Positions 32,784-41,339 are shown, counted from the stretch's first letter. The stretch is 43,216 nt of DNA from Thermoguttaceae bacterium (GCA_017559825.1 JAFYQR010000108.1:1-43216), one strand, 5' to 3'. A program made the numbers and translations. Notes: generated by a model from the letters alone, not told the origin.

Positions 32784-35012
32784 ATGACTAAATTTTACGC
32801 CGGGAAAAAATTTCGATTCGCCTCGTTATTTTTAACCCTTTCCCTCCTTCTCGCCTCCTGCGGTCTCGCCGCGACGCCGGTCGCCCAGGAACCGCTCAAA
32901 TCGTCCGCTCGCGACCGTTCGATCGCGGTCAATTTCACGCGGCTCCTTGAACTTCGCCACGTTTCGAAACAAAAACTCGACGTCGGTCTTTCCGAACGCG
33001 GTTTCGAGCTCTTTTTGAAGGCGGTCGACCCGACGAAACTTTACTTGACGCGCCAAGACGTCGACGAGTTTGAAGCGAAATACGCGAAACTTTGCGAACT
33101 CGACGCGAAAAAACTCAACGACGCCCCGGCCGTTTACCGCCGCCTCGACGTCGCGTTCGAAGTTTACAATCGCTTCCTGCAACGCGTCGACGAACGAGTC
33201 GCTCTCGCGCAAAAAATGCTCGACGAAAACAACTTCGACTTTACCGTCGACGAAGAATTCGTCCGCGAGCCGGAACTCCTCGACTACCCGAAAAGCGACG
33301 CCGAAATCGCCGACCGCCTGCGCCGTCGCGCGAAGTTCGAACTCCTTTCGCTCGAAGCGGAAAAACGCGACGAAGAAAAAGAAAAAGCCGAAAACGCCAA
33401 CGAAACGCCGAAAACCGCGAGCGCCGTCCCGGGGCGCCCGGACGATCCGATTTCGAAGCTCAAGCGCCGTTATTCGACGCTCCAAAAGCGGCTGCGTCAA
33501 ACGTCGAACGACGACCTTCTCGAAATTTACCTGACCGCCGTCGCGAACGCCTACGACCCGCACACGACGTTCATGTCGCCGAAATCTTACGAAAACTTCA
33601 TGATTCAAATCGGCTTGAACCTTGAAGGGATCGGCGCCACGCTTCAATGGGACGACGGCTACACGATCGTTAAGCGCATCGTTAAAGGAAGCCCGGCCGA
33701 AAAGCAAGGCGAACTCAAAGTCGAGGATAAAATCGTCGGCGTCGGCCAAGGCGTCGACGGCGAAATCGAAGACGTCGTCGACATGAAGCTGACCGACGTC
33801 GTCGAAAAAATCCGCGGCAAAGGCGGCACGACCGTCCGCTTGGAAGTCGTTTCCGAAGACGGCAAGCGCAAGATCGTTCCGATCGTTCGCGAAAAGATCG
33901 ACCTCGAAGACTCCGCCGCGCAAAGCGCCGTCTTCGTCGCCTACCAAAAGGCCGACGGAACGGTAGAGCTCGTCGACGAAGCGGACGCCGAAGCGAAAAA
34001 ACCGGCCGACGCGGTCGCCGAACTGAAAGTCGGCGTCATTGACCTCCCGAGTTTCTACCTCGACATGAAAGCGAAAAACAGCGGCGGCGAAGGACGCAGC
34101 TCCTCGACCGACGTCGAAAAATACCTTGAAGAGTTCAACGCGAAAAACGTCGACGCGTGCGTGCTCGACCTCCGCTACAACGGCGGCGGCTCCCTTCCGG
34201 AAGCGGTTTCGCTGACCGGGCTCTTCATCGAAACCGGCTCCGTCGTTCAAGTGAAGCCGTCCGAACTCGGTTTGGAACGCGCTCGTTCCCTAAACGACCC
34301 GGACGCTAAAATCGTTTGGCAAAAACCGCTCGTCGTTCTGACGAGCCGCCTGAGCGCGTCGGCGAGCGAAATTTTCGCCGGAGCGATTCGCGACTACGGG
34401 CGCGGGCTCGTCGTCGGCGACGAAACGACGCACGGCAAGGGCTCGGTGCAAAGCATGAACGAAATTTCGTCCGTGCTCTTCAACTCGCTGTTGCGCGAGG
34501 CGCCGAACATGGGCGCGATGAAGGTTACGATTCAGGGCTTTTACCTGCCGAGCGGCGTCTCTCCGCAGTTGCAGGGCGTTCCGTCGCACGTCGTTCTTCC
34601 GCAGTTCACGAGCGTCCTCGAAGACATTGCGGAATCCGACCTCGACTACCCGCTTTCCTTCGAAAAGATCGCCCCGGCGCGTTACCCGAAATTCAACCTG
34701 ACGTCGCCGAGCGTCGTCGACTCGGTCGCGAAAAAGTCGGCCGCTCGCGTCGCCGCGTCGGAAGATTTCGCCAAAGAAGTCGAAAAAATGGAGCTCTACC
34801 GAACGAGCAAACTCCGCAAAGCGACGCCGCTCCAACGCGAAAAATATTTCGCCGAACTCGACAAGCTCGACGCGAGCAAAGAGGAAACGGAAAAGATGGA
34901 GGAAATCGTCAACGGCGAGTCCGGCGTCAAACGCGACTATTACCTCGACGAAGTCCTGCGTCTGACGAAAGACTACTACGAAGCGCTGCAAACGCAAGCT
35001 CTCGCGCTGTAA
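32784..35012 (+). CDS. prc: Prc/Tsp-type C-terminal processing protease (S41), lipoprotein
   Basis: This 742-residue protease has a lipoprotein signal: hydrophobic SLFLTLSLLLAS then Cys26 (lipobox LAS-C). A Prc N-terminal helical domain follows, then a PDZ domain near residue 282 (GIGATLQWDDGYTIVKRIVKG). The S41 core contains VLDLRYNGGGSLPEAVSLTG and SRLSASASEIFAGAIRDYG, with nucleophile probably Ser526, and ETTHGKGSVQ with Lys552 as general base. The Prc C-terminal domain follows. It resembles E. coli Prc in order and motif (EAVSLxGLFI, TIQxFYxxxG), an envelope protease that trims or degrades proteins from the C-terminus and regulates peptidoglycan hydrolases. Lipid anchoring is a difference from E. 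coli Prc. AAAGGA lies 7-8 nt before the ATG. Confidence 0.92.
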   Translation: MTKFYAGKKFRFASLFLTLSLLLASCGLAATPVAQEPLKSSARDRSIAVNFTRLLELRHVSKQKLDVGLSERGFELFLKAVDPTKLYLTRQDVDEFEAKYAKLCELDAKKLNDAPAVYRRLDVAFEVYNRFLQRVDERVALAQKMLDENNFDFTVDEEFVREPELLDYPKSDAEIADRLRRRAKFELLSLEAEKRDEEKEKAENANETPKTASAVPGRPDDPISKLKRRYSTLQKRLRQTSNDDLLEIYLTAVANAYDPHTTFMSPKSYENFMIQIGLNLEGIGATLQWDDGYTIVKRIVKGSPAEKQGELKVEDKIVGVGQGVDGEIEDVVDMKLTDVVEKIRGKGGTTVRLEVVSEDGKRKIVPIVREKIDLEDSAAQSAVFVAYQKADGTVELVDEADAEAKKPADAVAELKVGVIDLPSFYLDMKAKNSGGEGRSSSTDVEKYLEEFNAKNVDACVLDLRYNGGGSLPEAVSLTGLFIETGSVVQVKPSELGLERARSLNDPDAKIVWQKPLVVLTSRLSASASEIFAGAIRDYGRGLVVGDETTHGKGSVQSMNEISSVLFNSLLREAPNMGAMKVTIQGFYLPSGVSPQLQGVPSHVVLPQFTSVLEDIAESDLDYPLSFEKIAPARYPKFNLTSPSVVDSVAKKSAARVAASEDFAKEVEKMELYRTSKLRKATPLQREKYFAELDKLDASKEETEKMEEIVNGESGVKRDYYLDEVLRLTKDYYEALQTQALAL

Positions 35013-35042
35013 TCGCTTAGCTTTTCAATAATTTTGCGAAAG

Positions 35043-35080
35043 CGCCGCGTTCGACCGTTCGAGTCGACGCGGCGTTTTTT
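35043..35080 (+). terminator. Terminator after the protease gene
   Basis: CGCCGCGTTCGAC (35043-35055) pairs with GTCGACGCGGCG (35063-35074) with one bulged T, followed by TTTTTT. Confidence 0.8.
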
Positions 35081-35093
35081 CGTTTTCATTCGC

Positions 35094-35672
35094 TTAATTT
35101 CGCAACATCCGTCGAACGGCGAGAATCGCGAACTCCGCTCGAACCGCGTCGACGTCGAACGACTCGGAGTCCGCCAACTCCGCGAGCGAAACGACTCGCG
35201 AGCGCAGTTCCTCCGGCGCGTCGGTCGAGCGATTGCCAACGTTGACGCCGACGCCGACGACGACGAACTCCGAGTTCGGCGACTCGATCAAAATCCCGGC
35301 GAGCTTCCGCCCGCGAGCGTAAACGTCGTTCGGCGGCTTCACCGAAACCTCGGCGCCCGGCGCGAACTCGCGAGCCGTCGAAGCGACCGCGTCGGCGACT
35401 CGCAGCGAAAGCTCCGCGCTCTCGCGCCGCGTCAACCGAAAGTCGTTCCAACGCGCCGCCAGCGAAAAAGTAAGCGCCCCGTCCCAAGCGGCCCAAGAAT
35501 GATCGCCGCGCCCGCGCCCCGCCGTTTGCCGCTCCGCGCCGATAAAATACGGCGTTCTCGCTCCGTTCGCGCTTCGAACCCAATCTTTCGCTCGATCGTT
35601 CGTCGAGCCGACCGTTTCCAACCAAAGCGCGCCCGCGATTTTCGCTCTCGCCGCAAGCGCTTCGCCGTCCAT
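35094..35672 (-). CDS. birA: Short biotin-protein ligase, catalytic domain only
   Basis: The 192-residue protein attaches biotin to carboxylase carrier proteins through biotinyl-AMP. Motifs: ETVGSTNDRAK (residues 19-29), the adenylate loop QTAGRGRGDHSW (49-60), VKPPNDVY with Lys112 (usually KWPND; Trp is replaced by Pro), KLAGILIES (123-131) and VVVGVGVNVGN (137-147). There is no N-terminal DNA-binding domain, so it is not a BirA-type repressor. The usual C-terminal SH3-like domain also seems absent or very short. I chose ATG 35672 because AAAGG lies 9 nt upstream; the open frame runs much further but through the neighbouring gene's antisense. It is divergent from the beta-rich protein gene. 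Confidence 0.8.
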   Translation of the reverse strand: MDGEALAARAKIAGALWLETVGSTNDRAKDWVRSANGARTPYFIGAERQTAGRGRGDHSWAAWDGALTFSLAARWNDFRLTRRESAELSLRVADAVASTAREFAPGAEVSVKPPNDVYARGRKLAGILIESPNSEFVVVGVGVNVGNRSTDAPEELRSRVVSLAELADSESFDVDAVRAEFAILAVRRMLRN

Positions 35673-35709
35673 ATCTCCGCACCTTTCTTCGTTCTTTCGC
35701 TTTTCGCTC

Positions 35710-35738
35710 TTGACGTCGGAGACCGAATTTGTTATACC
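35710..35738 (+). promoter_or_regulatory. Promoter of the first beta-rich protein gene
   Basis: -35 TTGACG at 35710-35715, 17-bp spacer, -10 TATACC at 35733-35738. The expected start falls in the palindrome CCGACGTCGG (35739-35748). Confidence 0.65.
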
Positions 35739-35748
35739 CCGACGTCGG
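35739..35748. promoter_or_regulatory. Palindrome at facing promoters (candidate operator)
   Basis: CCGACGTCGG is a perfect 10-bp palindrome lying between the plus-strand -10 (35733-35738) and a minus-strand TATAAT (35756-35751). Confidence 0.4.
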
Positions 35749-35750
35749 TT

Positions 35751-35756
35751 ATTATA
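35751..35756 (-). promoter_or_regulatory. Possible -10 element for birA
   Basis: TATAAT on the minus strand, about 80 bp from the birA start. The -35 at the proper spacing is weak (CTGGAA). Confidence 0.45.
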
Positions 35757-35840
35757 CCGCCGCGACGCGAAATTTCCAGTCGCGCAAGCCTTTTTCCTTT
35801 TTTTAGCGTTCGTTCCGTCGACGCCGATTCGAGGCCGATT

Positions 35841-37082
35841 ATGTTCCGCGATTTTCCGTTTCAAGCTCGCTCGACCGCCGCGTTCGCGCTCGCTCTCGCC
35901 GCTTTTTTCGGGGAACTCGGAGCGTTTGCCGCCGACGCCGTCCCGAGTTGGGCGCGTCGAACCGCCCGCAACGGCGTTTGGAACGTCGAGAGCTTTTCCG
36001 AAACGCCGACGCCGAGCCTCGCCGCTCCCAACGATTTCAGCTCTTTCGCCGAAACGTCCGACGGCGTTTTCGGCGGTTCGTTTTCCGACGCGCTTGGAAG
36101 TTCGCTCGTCTTGCGCGGGCAGGTTCCGCCGGTCGTTTCTCCGTCGACGACGACGCAAATCGGCGAATCGACCGTTTACGGCTCGACGGCGAACGTCGTA
36201 ATTCCGCCCGTTACCGGCGACGATCCCGCGTTTCAACCGATCGCCCCGACGCTCGACGACGACGCGACGACGATTCAAAAAGTTTTTAAATACCGCGACG
36301 ATATTTCCGCGTCGTATATGTTCGTCCCGGAAAGCGGTTCCGGCGGGCTCGGCATGCACGAAATCGAAGGACGACTTCTCTTCGCGATCCCCTGCCAGAC
36401 AATGCGCGACCAAGTTCGAGCGAACAACGGCTTTTTCCTGTTGACGCCGAGCTTTAGGTACAACCATTGGTCGCAGTCGGAGACGCCGGCCGCGCCGTTC
36501 CAAATGCCGAGCTCGACGTTCGACGCCGGTCTCTCGACGGCGTTCTTCGGAAATTTGCGCGACTTGGAAATTAAAGTCGAGGTTTCTGTCGGCGTCGCGG
36601 CGTCGTTCAAGAAAATCGACTGCGACGCGCTTTACGTCCGCGGTCGAGCGATGGGCGCGCTCCCGATCGACGACGACAAACAAGTGAAGGCGACCGGCGG
36701 GCTGATTTATTACGACCGAATCAAATACAAAATCGTTCCGAGCGGCGGGCTGATTTGGACGCCGAACGAACGCAATATCGTGCGGCTCGTCTACCCGGAT
36801 CCGCGCTGGTCGCGTTACTTGACGAAGCTCAACGAAACCGACTGGTGGTTTTATATCGGCGGCGAGATCGGCGGCGGTCGCTGGCTGATCGAAGAGCGCG
36901 GTCAAACGTTCAACTCCGACTACGACGACTACCGCGTCGGGCTCGGTTTGACGTTCGACTGCGAACGACTCAAAGGCTGCGTCGAAATCGGCGGCGCGTT
37001 CAACCGCAAACTCGTTTCGAAACAAGGCGTTTGGTACGAGCCGAAAGACGCCGTTTACCTCAAAACCGGCTTTTTGTTTTAG
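35841..37082 (+). CDS. Exported beta-rich protein, probably outer-membrane barrel
   Basis: The 413-residue product has a signal peptide (ALALAAFFGELGAFAADA). Residues about 30-140 are Ser/Thr/Pro-rich. The rest alternates polar and aromatic/hydrophobic residues in short strands separated by Gly/Asp turns, and the protein ends in Phe (KTGFLF), as outer-membrane beta-barrels do. Characteristic stretches are GGLIWTPNERNIVRLVYPDP and WWFYIGGEIGGGRW, with a counterpart in the next gene. It resembles planctomycete barrel-like families such as DUF6268, but that name is from memory and untested. ATG 35841 is chosen for the signal peptide, GAGG 6 nt upstream and the promoter at 35710. Function unknown. 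Confidence 0.65.
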   Translation: MFRDFPFQARSTAAFALALAAFFGELGAFAADAVPSWARRTARNGVWNVESFSETPTPSLAAPNDFSSFAETSDGVFGGSFSDALGSSLVLRGQVPPVVSPSTTTQIGESTVYGSTANVVIPPVTGDDPAFQPIAPTLDDDATTIQKVFKYRDDISASYMFVPESGSGGLGMHEIEGRLLFAIPCQTMRDQVRANNGFFLLTPSFRYNHWSQSETPAAPFQMPSSTFDAGLSTAFFGNLRDLEIKVEVSVGVAASFKKIDCDALYVRGRAMGALPIDDDKQVKATGGLIYYDRIKYKIVPSGGLIWTPNERNIVRLVYPDPRWSRYLTKLNETDWWFYIGGEIGGGRWLIEERGQTFNSDYDDYRVGLGLTFDCERLKGCVEIGGAFNRKLVSKQGVWYEPKDAVYLKTGFLF

Positions 37083-37216
37083 TCGACGCGTCGTTTCCGC
37101 TCCGTTTTTTTGCCGAGCGAACGCCTAAACCGTTTTCCGTCGTTTCGTCGCGTCCGTCCCGTTAAAACGCGCCGCGAACGCTTTTCGCCCTTTCGTTTTA
37201 ATCTTCGACGCCTCCA

Positions 37217-38563
37217 GTGTTTCCGTTTCTTTTTTCGCCGCGTTCGACCGCCGTTCTCGCTCTTGCCGCCGTCTTTTCCCCGGCGCTCGGAGCGGAGCCC
37301 GCGCTTGTTCCTCCGGCGACCGTTGAAACGACGGCCGTTCCCGTCGCCGACGAAACGCCGTCGGGCGCGACTTGGCTCGACGACGACGTTTCTCCGTTCC
37401 AAATCGACGCCGACGCGTTCGACTTCCGGCTCGGCGGCGGTTCCCCTCCGTTTCGCCTGAGCGACGGCTCGGCGAGCGGCGGCGTCCAAATCTTCGAAAT
37501 CCCGGAAACGAAGGCGACGCGCTTCGGGCTTCTCTCGGCGCCGGAACTCGGTTCGCCGTCGTCCGGCGAAGAGTCGGAAATCGCGCTCGCGCCGAAATCG
37601 CTTGACGCAAACGGCGCGGCGGAAGCGGTTAAGCTCGACCGTTATTACTCGCGCCATCCGTCGAGCTGGGCGACGACCGCGATCCGCGAAGGGCGAAACA
37701 CGCTCTTCCAAAGCGTCGGGTTCGAAGCGTCGACCGCGGCCAATTCCGGCGACGAACGCTGCGGTCTCCTCGAAACGCGAGCCGACGTTACGCTCGGCTT
37801 GCCTTTTTTCACCCTGCAAACGCCGCTCCTAATTTCGCCGACCTTCGCTTGGACGCAAATCGAAACGCCGCGCGAACTTCCGGCGCCGTTTCAAGACGAG
37901 CTTTCGCTTTTTTCGCAGGGCCTGGCGTTCCAATATTACGTCCCGCTGAACGAGCGGCTCTTGATCAACGTCAACTTTAATGCCTTTTACAACGCTGATT
38001 ATCATTCGAGCGCGTCCGACGCTTGGTTCTTCAACGGCTACGCGGCCGCCGCTTGGAAAATCAATCCGCGAACGAACCTCCTTTTCGGGCTCTACCACAA
38101 CGGCGCCGCCGAGACGTGGAAGACGATCCCGGTCGGCGGAATCGTGTGGAAACCGAGCGACGACTTCTATTTGGAGGCGATGATCCCGTATCCGAAAATC
38201 GCCAAGCGCGTCGATTGGGGCGTCGTCGACCAAAACATAAACGCTTCGCCTCACTGGATTTACATCGCCGGCGAAGTCGGCGGAAATATTTGGGCCTTCG
38301 AAACGGCCTCCGCCGCCGAACTTTCGGACGCCGAGCTCGGCGACGCGATTTGGGCCGAACGCCAAGCCTGCGCTCGCTACTTCGACTTCCGACTTTTCGC
38401 CGGAATCGAAACGAAGACCGGGCGCGACGTCGACTGGGCGCTCGAAGCGGGCGTCGCGCTGGCTCGCGAATTGCGGCTCGAAACGACCGACGCCGGGCCG
38501 GAACTCGACCGCCGCTACGCGCCGAACGCCGTCGGAATCGTCCGTTTTCGAGCGAGCTACTGA
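37217..38563 (+). CDS. Exported beta-rich protein, paralogue of the preceding gene
   Basis: The 448-residue product starts at GTG 37217 without a good ribosome site and has a signal peptide (AVLALAAVFSPALGAEP). Residues about 40-140 are a low-conservation linker. The C-terminal part parallels the upstream gene: GGIVWKPSDDFYLEAMIPYP against GGLIWTPNERNIVRLVYPDP, and WIYIAGEVGGNIWAFE against WWFYIGGEIGGGRWLIEE. It ends FRASY, an aromatic last residue as in barrels. It differs by an inserted acidic segment after the AFE (ASAAELSDAELGDAIWAE). A pair of tandemly duplicated outer-membrane-like proteins is the likeliest reading; transported substrate or partner unknown. Confidence 0.65.
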   Translation: MFPFLFSPRSTAVLALAAVFSPALGAEPALVPPATVETTAVPVADETPSGATWLDDDVSPFQIDADAFDFRLGGGSPPFRLSDGSASGGVQIFEIPETKATRFGLLSAPELGSPSSGEESEIALAPKSLDANGAAEAVKLDRYYSRHPSSWATTAIREGRNTLFQSVGFEASTAANSGDERCGLLETRADVTLGLPFFTLQTPLLISPTFAWTQIETPRELPAPFQDELSLFSQGLAFQYYVPLNERLLINVNFNAFYNADYHSSASDAWFFNGYAAAAWKINPRTNLLFGLYHNGAAETWKTIPVGGIVWKPSDDFYLEAMIPYPKIAKRVDWGVVDQNINASPHWIYIAGEVGGNIWAFETASAAELSDAELGDAIWAERQACARYFDFRLFAGIETKTGRDVDWALEAGVALARELRLETTDAGPELDRRYAPNAVGIVRFRASY

Positions 38564-38644
38564 CCGCGCCTTTTCCCCTACTCGCAAAATCGCGCTCCGC
38601 CGACGCAAAATCGACGGGGGCGTTAAAAAAAACGCGAAATCGGA

Positions 38645-38650
38645 TATAAT
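38645..38650 (+). promoter_or_regulatory. -10 element for the rsmE operon
   Basis: A perfect TATAAT followed by AGCGAAGACG. The -35 region is an A-run (GTTAAA at 17 bp), so the start may depend on the -10 and the downstream bases. The leader to ATG 38848 is about 190 nt, and I see no known riboswitch in it. Confidence 0.55.
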
Positions 38651-38847
38651 AGCGAAGACGAACGCAAACCGCCCGAGTTTCGGCGCTCGACGCGACGCGT
38701 TCCCGCAAACGGCGAAAAAACGCGCTTTGTTAAACGCCGCAAATCGCCCGTTTTAACGCCGTTCTTTATCCAATTCCGCCATTCCCCCTAAACCAACGTT
38801 TCGAACGCCGCGCGCCGAACCGGCCGTTCTTAGAAAGCGCAACGAAT

Positions 38848-39729
38848 ATGAGCGACCTTTTTTACATTGACCCGAGCGAACGCCCCGCCTTAGCCGACGG
38901 AGTCGCCGTTTTGACCGGCTCCGAAGCGCGCCACCTGACGAAAGTTCTGCGCCAAAAAGTCGGCGACGAAGCGACGCTCTTCGACGGAACAGGCAAAGAA
39001 TACCGTTGCGAAATTACCTCGATCGCGAAAGAACGGGTCGAGCTTTCCGTCTTGGAAACCCGCGAAGACTCCCGCGAGCCGGACGTCGCGCTAACGGCGG
39101 TCGTCGCGCTTCCGAAGGGCGACCGACAAAAATGGGCGCTCGAAAAGCTGACCGAGCTCGGCGTTCGCCGCTTCATTCCGCTCGACGCGGAGCGAGCCGA
39201 CGTCAAATTCGACGCGAACGTCCGCGAGCGCCTCGAACGCCAAGTTCTCGAAGCGTCGAAGCAATGCGGTCGCCTCCGGTTGCTGGAGGTTCTCCCGTCC
39301 GTCGCGTCGTCGGAACTGCCCGCGCTGGTCGAGTTGATCGAAGCGCGCCGCGCCGGAAAATCGCTCTCTTCCGAAACTTGCGCAGCCGACCTCGGACTCT
39401 CCGACGCCGCCGAAAAGCTCCGCGTTCGCTTCGGAGCGACCGACCTCTTCGACGAAATCGGCCCCGACGCCGACGTTTTGCGCGTCGTCGCGCACCCGAT
39501 TTCGGACGGCTTTTTCGGTCAACAAAGTTTTCCGGAGCTGATTCGCTCGCTCGGAGACAAAACGCCGCAAAGCGTTTTCCTTCTGATCGGCCCGGTCGGC
39601 GGGTTCTCCGACGGCGAAGTTTCGTCCGCCGTCGAAGCCGGTTGGAAGCCGCTCGACTTGGGCGCCCAAGTGTACCGCGTCGAGACCGCCGCGATCGTCG
39701 CCGCCGCGCTTTTCCTTCATTTGAAATAA
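38848..39729 (+). CDS. rsmE: RsmE-family 16S rRNA m3U1498 methyltransferase, divergent
   Basis: The 293-residue protein is of the RsmE (SPOUT) family, which methylates U1498 of 16S rRNA. Support: the N-terminal PUA-like domain with GSEARHLTKVLRQKVGD; ALPKGDRQKWALEKLTELGVRRFIPL; EASKQCGRLRLLEV; and the C-terminal knot LLIGPVGGFSDGE ... LDLGAQVYRVETAAIVAA. It is about 40-50 residues longer than E. coli RsmE; the extra lies before the knot (about residues 160-215). Two normally conserved motif positions differ: GPEGG reads GPVGG (Val250), and LGxRxLRxETA reads LGAQVYRVETA (Gln274). Activity is therefore less certain than family membership. It begins a probable four-gene operon, with the MATE gene 60 bp downstream. 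Confidence 0.85.
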   Translation: MSDLFYIDPSERPALADGVAVLTGSEARHLTKVLRQKVGDEATLFDGTGKEYRCEITSIAKERVELSVLETREDSREPDVALTAVVALPKGDRQKWALEKLTELGVRRFIPLDAERADVKFDANVRERLERQVLEASKQCGRLRLLEVLPSVASSELPALVELIEARRAGKSLSSETCAADLGLSDAAEKLRVRFGATDLFDEIGPDADVLRVVAHPISDGFFGQQSFPELIRSLGDKTPQSVFLLIGPVGGFSDGEVSSAVEAGWKPLDLGAQVYRVETAAIVAAALFLHLK

Positions 39730-39788
39730 CGCCGCCGCGTAGCAACTCCCGCCGTTAAACAATTAACGCCGACCCCCAAATCAACCGA

Positions 39789-41303
39789 ATGCCCGAAAGA
39801 ACCGAAACAAACATTGACGCCGCGTCGCGAATTTGGCTCGCCCGTTTCGTCGCGCTTTTTTCCGTCGCTTTTTGGCGCGACTGGTTCGCTCGACCGTGCG
39901 GCGGACGCGAAGTCCTTTGGCTCGCCGCGCCGATCATCGTGTCGTCCGGCTCCGTCGCGATCATGAACTTCGCCGACCGCGTTTTCCTGACGTGGCACGA
40001 CAAAAACGCGATGAGCGCGTCGTTTACGTCCGGTTGTTTGTATTGGGGGCTCTCGGCGTTTCCGTTCGGAATCGCGGCGTTCGTCAACGCGTTCGTCGCC
40101 CAATATTTCGGCGCGAAGCAAGATCGCCGAATCGGCCCGATCGTTTGGCAGGGCGTTTTCGTCGGGTTGATTTTCGGCCCGCTTTTTATTCTCGCGACGC
40201 CGCTCGTCGAGGCGCTTTTCGCCGCGTTCGGCCATTCGGCGGAACTGCTTCGATTCGAAACCGTTTATTGGTTTTACTTTGCGTTCGGCGCGCCGGCGCT
40301 GATCGCGAGCGAGTCGTTGGCGGCTTTTTTTAGCGGACGGCGCGAAATGAAAACGGTGATGGTCGCCGGGCTGATTTCCGTAACGCTGAACATCGTTCTC
40401 GACTACCTCCTTATTTTCGGCGTCGCCGGTTACTGCGCTTGGGGAATCGCCGGGGCCGCGATCGCGACGTCGACTTCGATGTGGGTCAAATTTTTCATTC
40501 TCCTCGCGACGATGCTAAAGCGCGACCGCGACGGATGTTACGCCGTGCGCGCCGGTTTCCGTTTCGACCGTTCGGAGTTCGCTCGCCTTTTCCGCTTTGG
40601 AGCGCGAAGCTCGGCGCAAACGACCGGCGAAAACTGGTGTTATACGATGTTTATCCTGTTGATCGGGGTCTGCGGCGAGACGGCGAGCGCGGCGACGGCG
40701 ATCGCGTTCAACCTCGACTTTTTGGCGTTTATGCCGATCGTCGGAATCGGCGTCGCGGTAACGACGCTCGTCGGAAACCAAGTCGGCGCGGGACTTCCGA
40801 ATTTAGCGGCGCGAGCGACGCAAACCTCGGTCGCGCTGGCGACGCCGTTTATCGGCGCGTTGACGCTCGCCTTCCTCGTCGTTCCTAACTTTTTTCTCGA
40901 CTTTTACGCGATGAAAAATTCCGCCGAATTCGAGCCGATTCGCGAAACGACGGCGAATGTGCTTCGCTTTGTCGCCGTTTATTTGTTGGCCGACGCGCTG
41001 AACGTAATTTTCGCGTCGGCGCTGCGCGGAGCCGGCGACGCTAACTTCATTATGAAGGCGACTTTAGTCGTTTTTGTTCCGATAGTCGTCGCGGCGTTCG
41101 TCGGCGTTTTCGGCTTCGGACGCGGCGTTTACTGGTGCTGGTCGCTGATGACGCTTTACGTTTTTTCCGCCGGGACCCTTTTCGCCGTCCGCTTTTACCG
41201 CGGCGCTTGGCGTTCTGCGAAACTAGTCGAAACCGATTTGCTCGACGACGCGACGCGCTCGGAAACATCGCCGTCGCAAGACTTGCGTTCCTCCGTAAAC
41301 TAA
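39789..41303 (+). CDS. MATE family efflux transporter
   Basis: The 504-residue inner-membrane protein has about 12 hydrophobic segments in two similar halves, as in MATE multidrug/cation antiporters. Visible: LWLAAPIIVSSGSVAIMNFADRVFL in the first helix pair, FVAQYFGAKQDRRIG after helix 2, and in the second half VTTLVGNQVGAGLPNLAARA, the matching VGNQxGAG signature. ASALRGAGDANFIMKATLVV fits the late helices. The first about 35 residues are polar. Substrate unknown. No clear ribosome site precedes ATG 39789; translation may be helped by coupling to rsmE. ExbD follows after 36 bp. Confidence 0.88.
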   Translation: MPERTETNIDAASRIWLARFVALFSVAFWRDWFARPCGGREVLWLAAPIIVSSGSVAIMNFADRVFLTWHDKNAMSASFTSGCLYWGLSAFPFGIAAFVNAFVAQYFGAKQDRRIGPIVWQGVFVGLIFGPLFILATPLVEALFAAFGHSAELLRFETVYWFYFAFGAPALIASESLAAFFSGRREMKTVMVAGLISVTLNIVLDYLLIFGVAGYCAWGIAGAAIATSTSMWVKFFILLATMLKRDRDGCYAVRAGFRFDRSEFARLFRFGARSSAQTTGENWCYTMFILLIGVCGETASAATAIAFNLDFLAFMPIVGIGVAVTTLVGNQVGAGLPNLAARATQTSVALATPFIGALTLAFLVVPNFFLDFYAMKNSAEFEPIRETTANVLRFVAVYLLADALNVIFASALRGAGDANFIMKATLVVFVPIVVAAFVGVFGFGRGVYWCWSLMTLYVFSAGTLFAVRFYRGAWRSAKLVETDLLDDATRSETSPSQDLRSSVN

Positions 41304-41339
41304 CGCTTGAACCGTTCTCCGCCCGTTTAAGGACAACCG

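Noticed and set aside
35034..35840. Upstream extension of the first beta-rich gene to 35034
   Set aside because: The extension runs antisense through birA and over the promoter at 35710. A signal peptide and ribosome site mark 35841 as the start.
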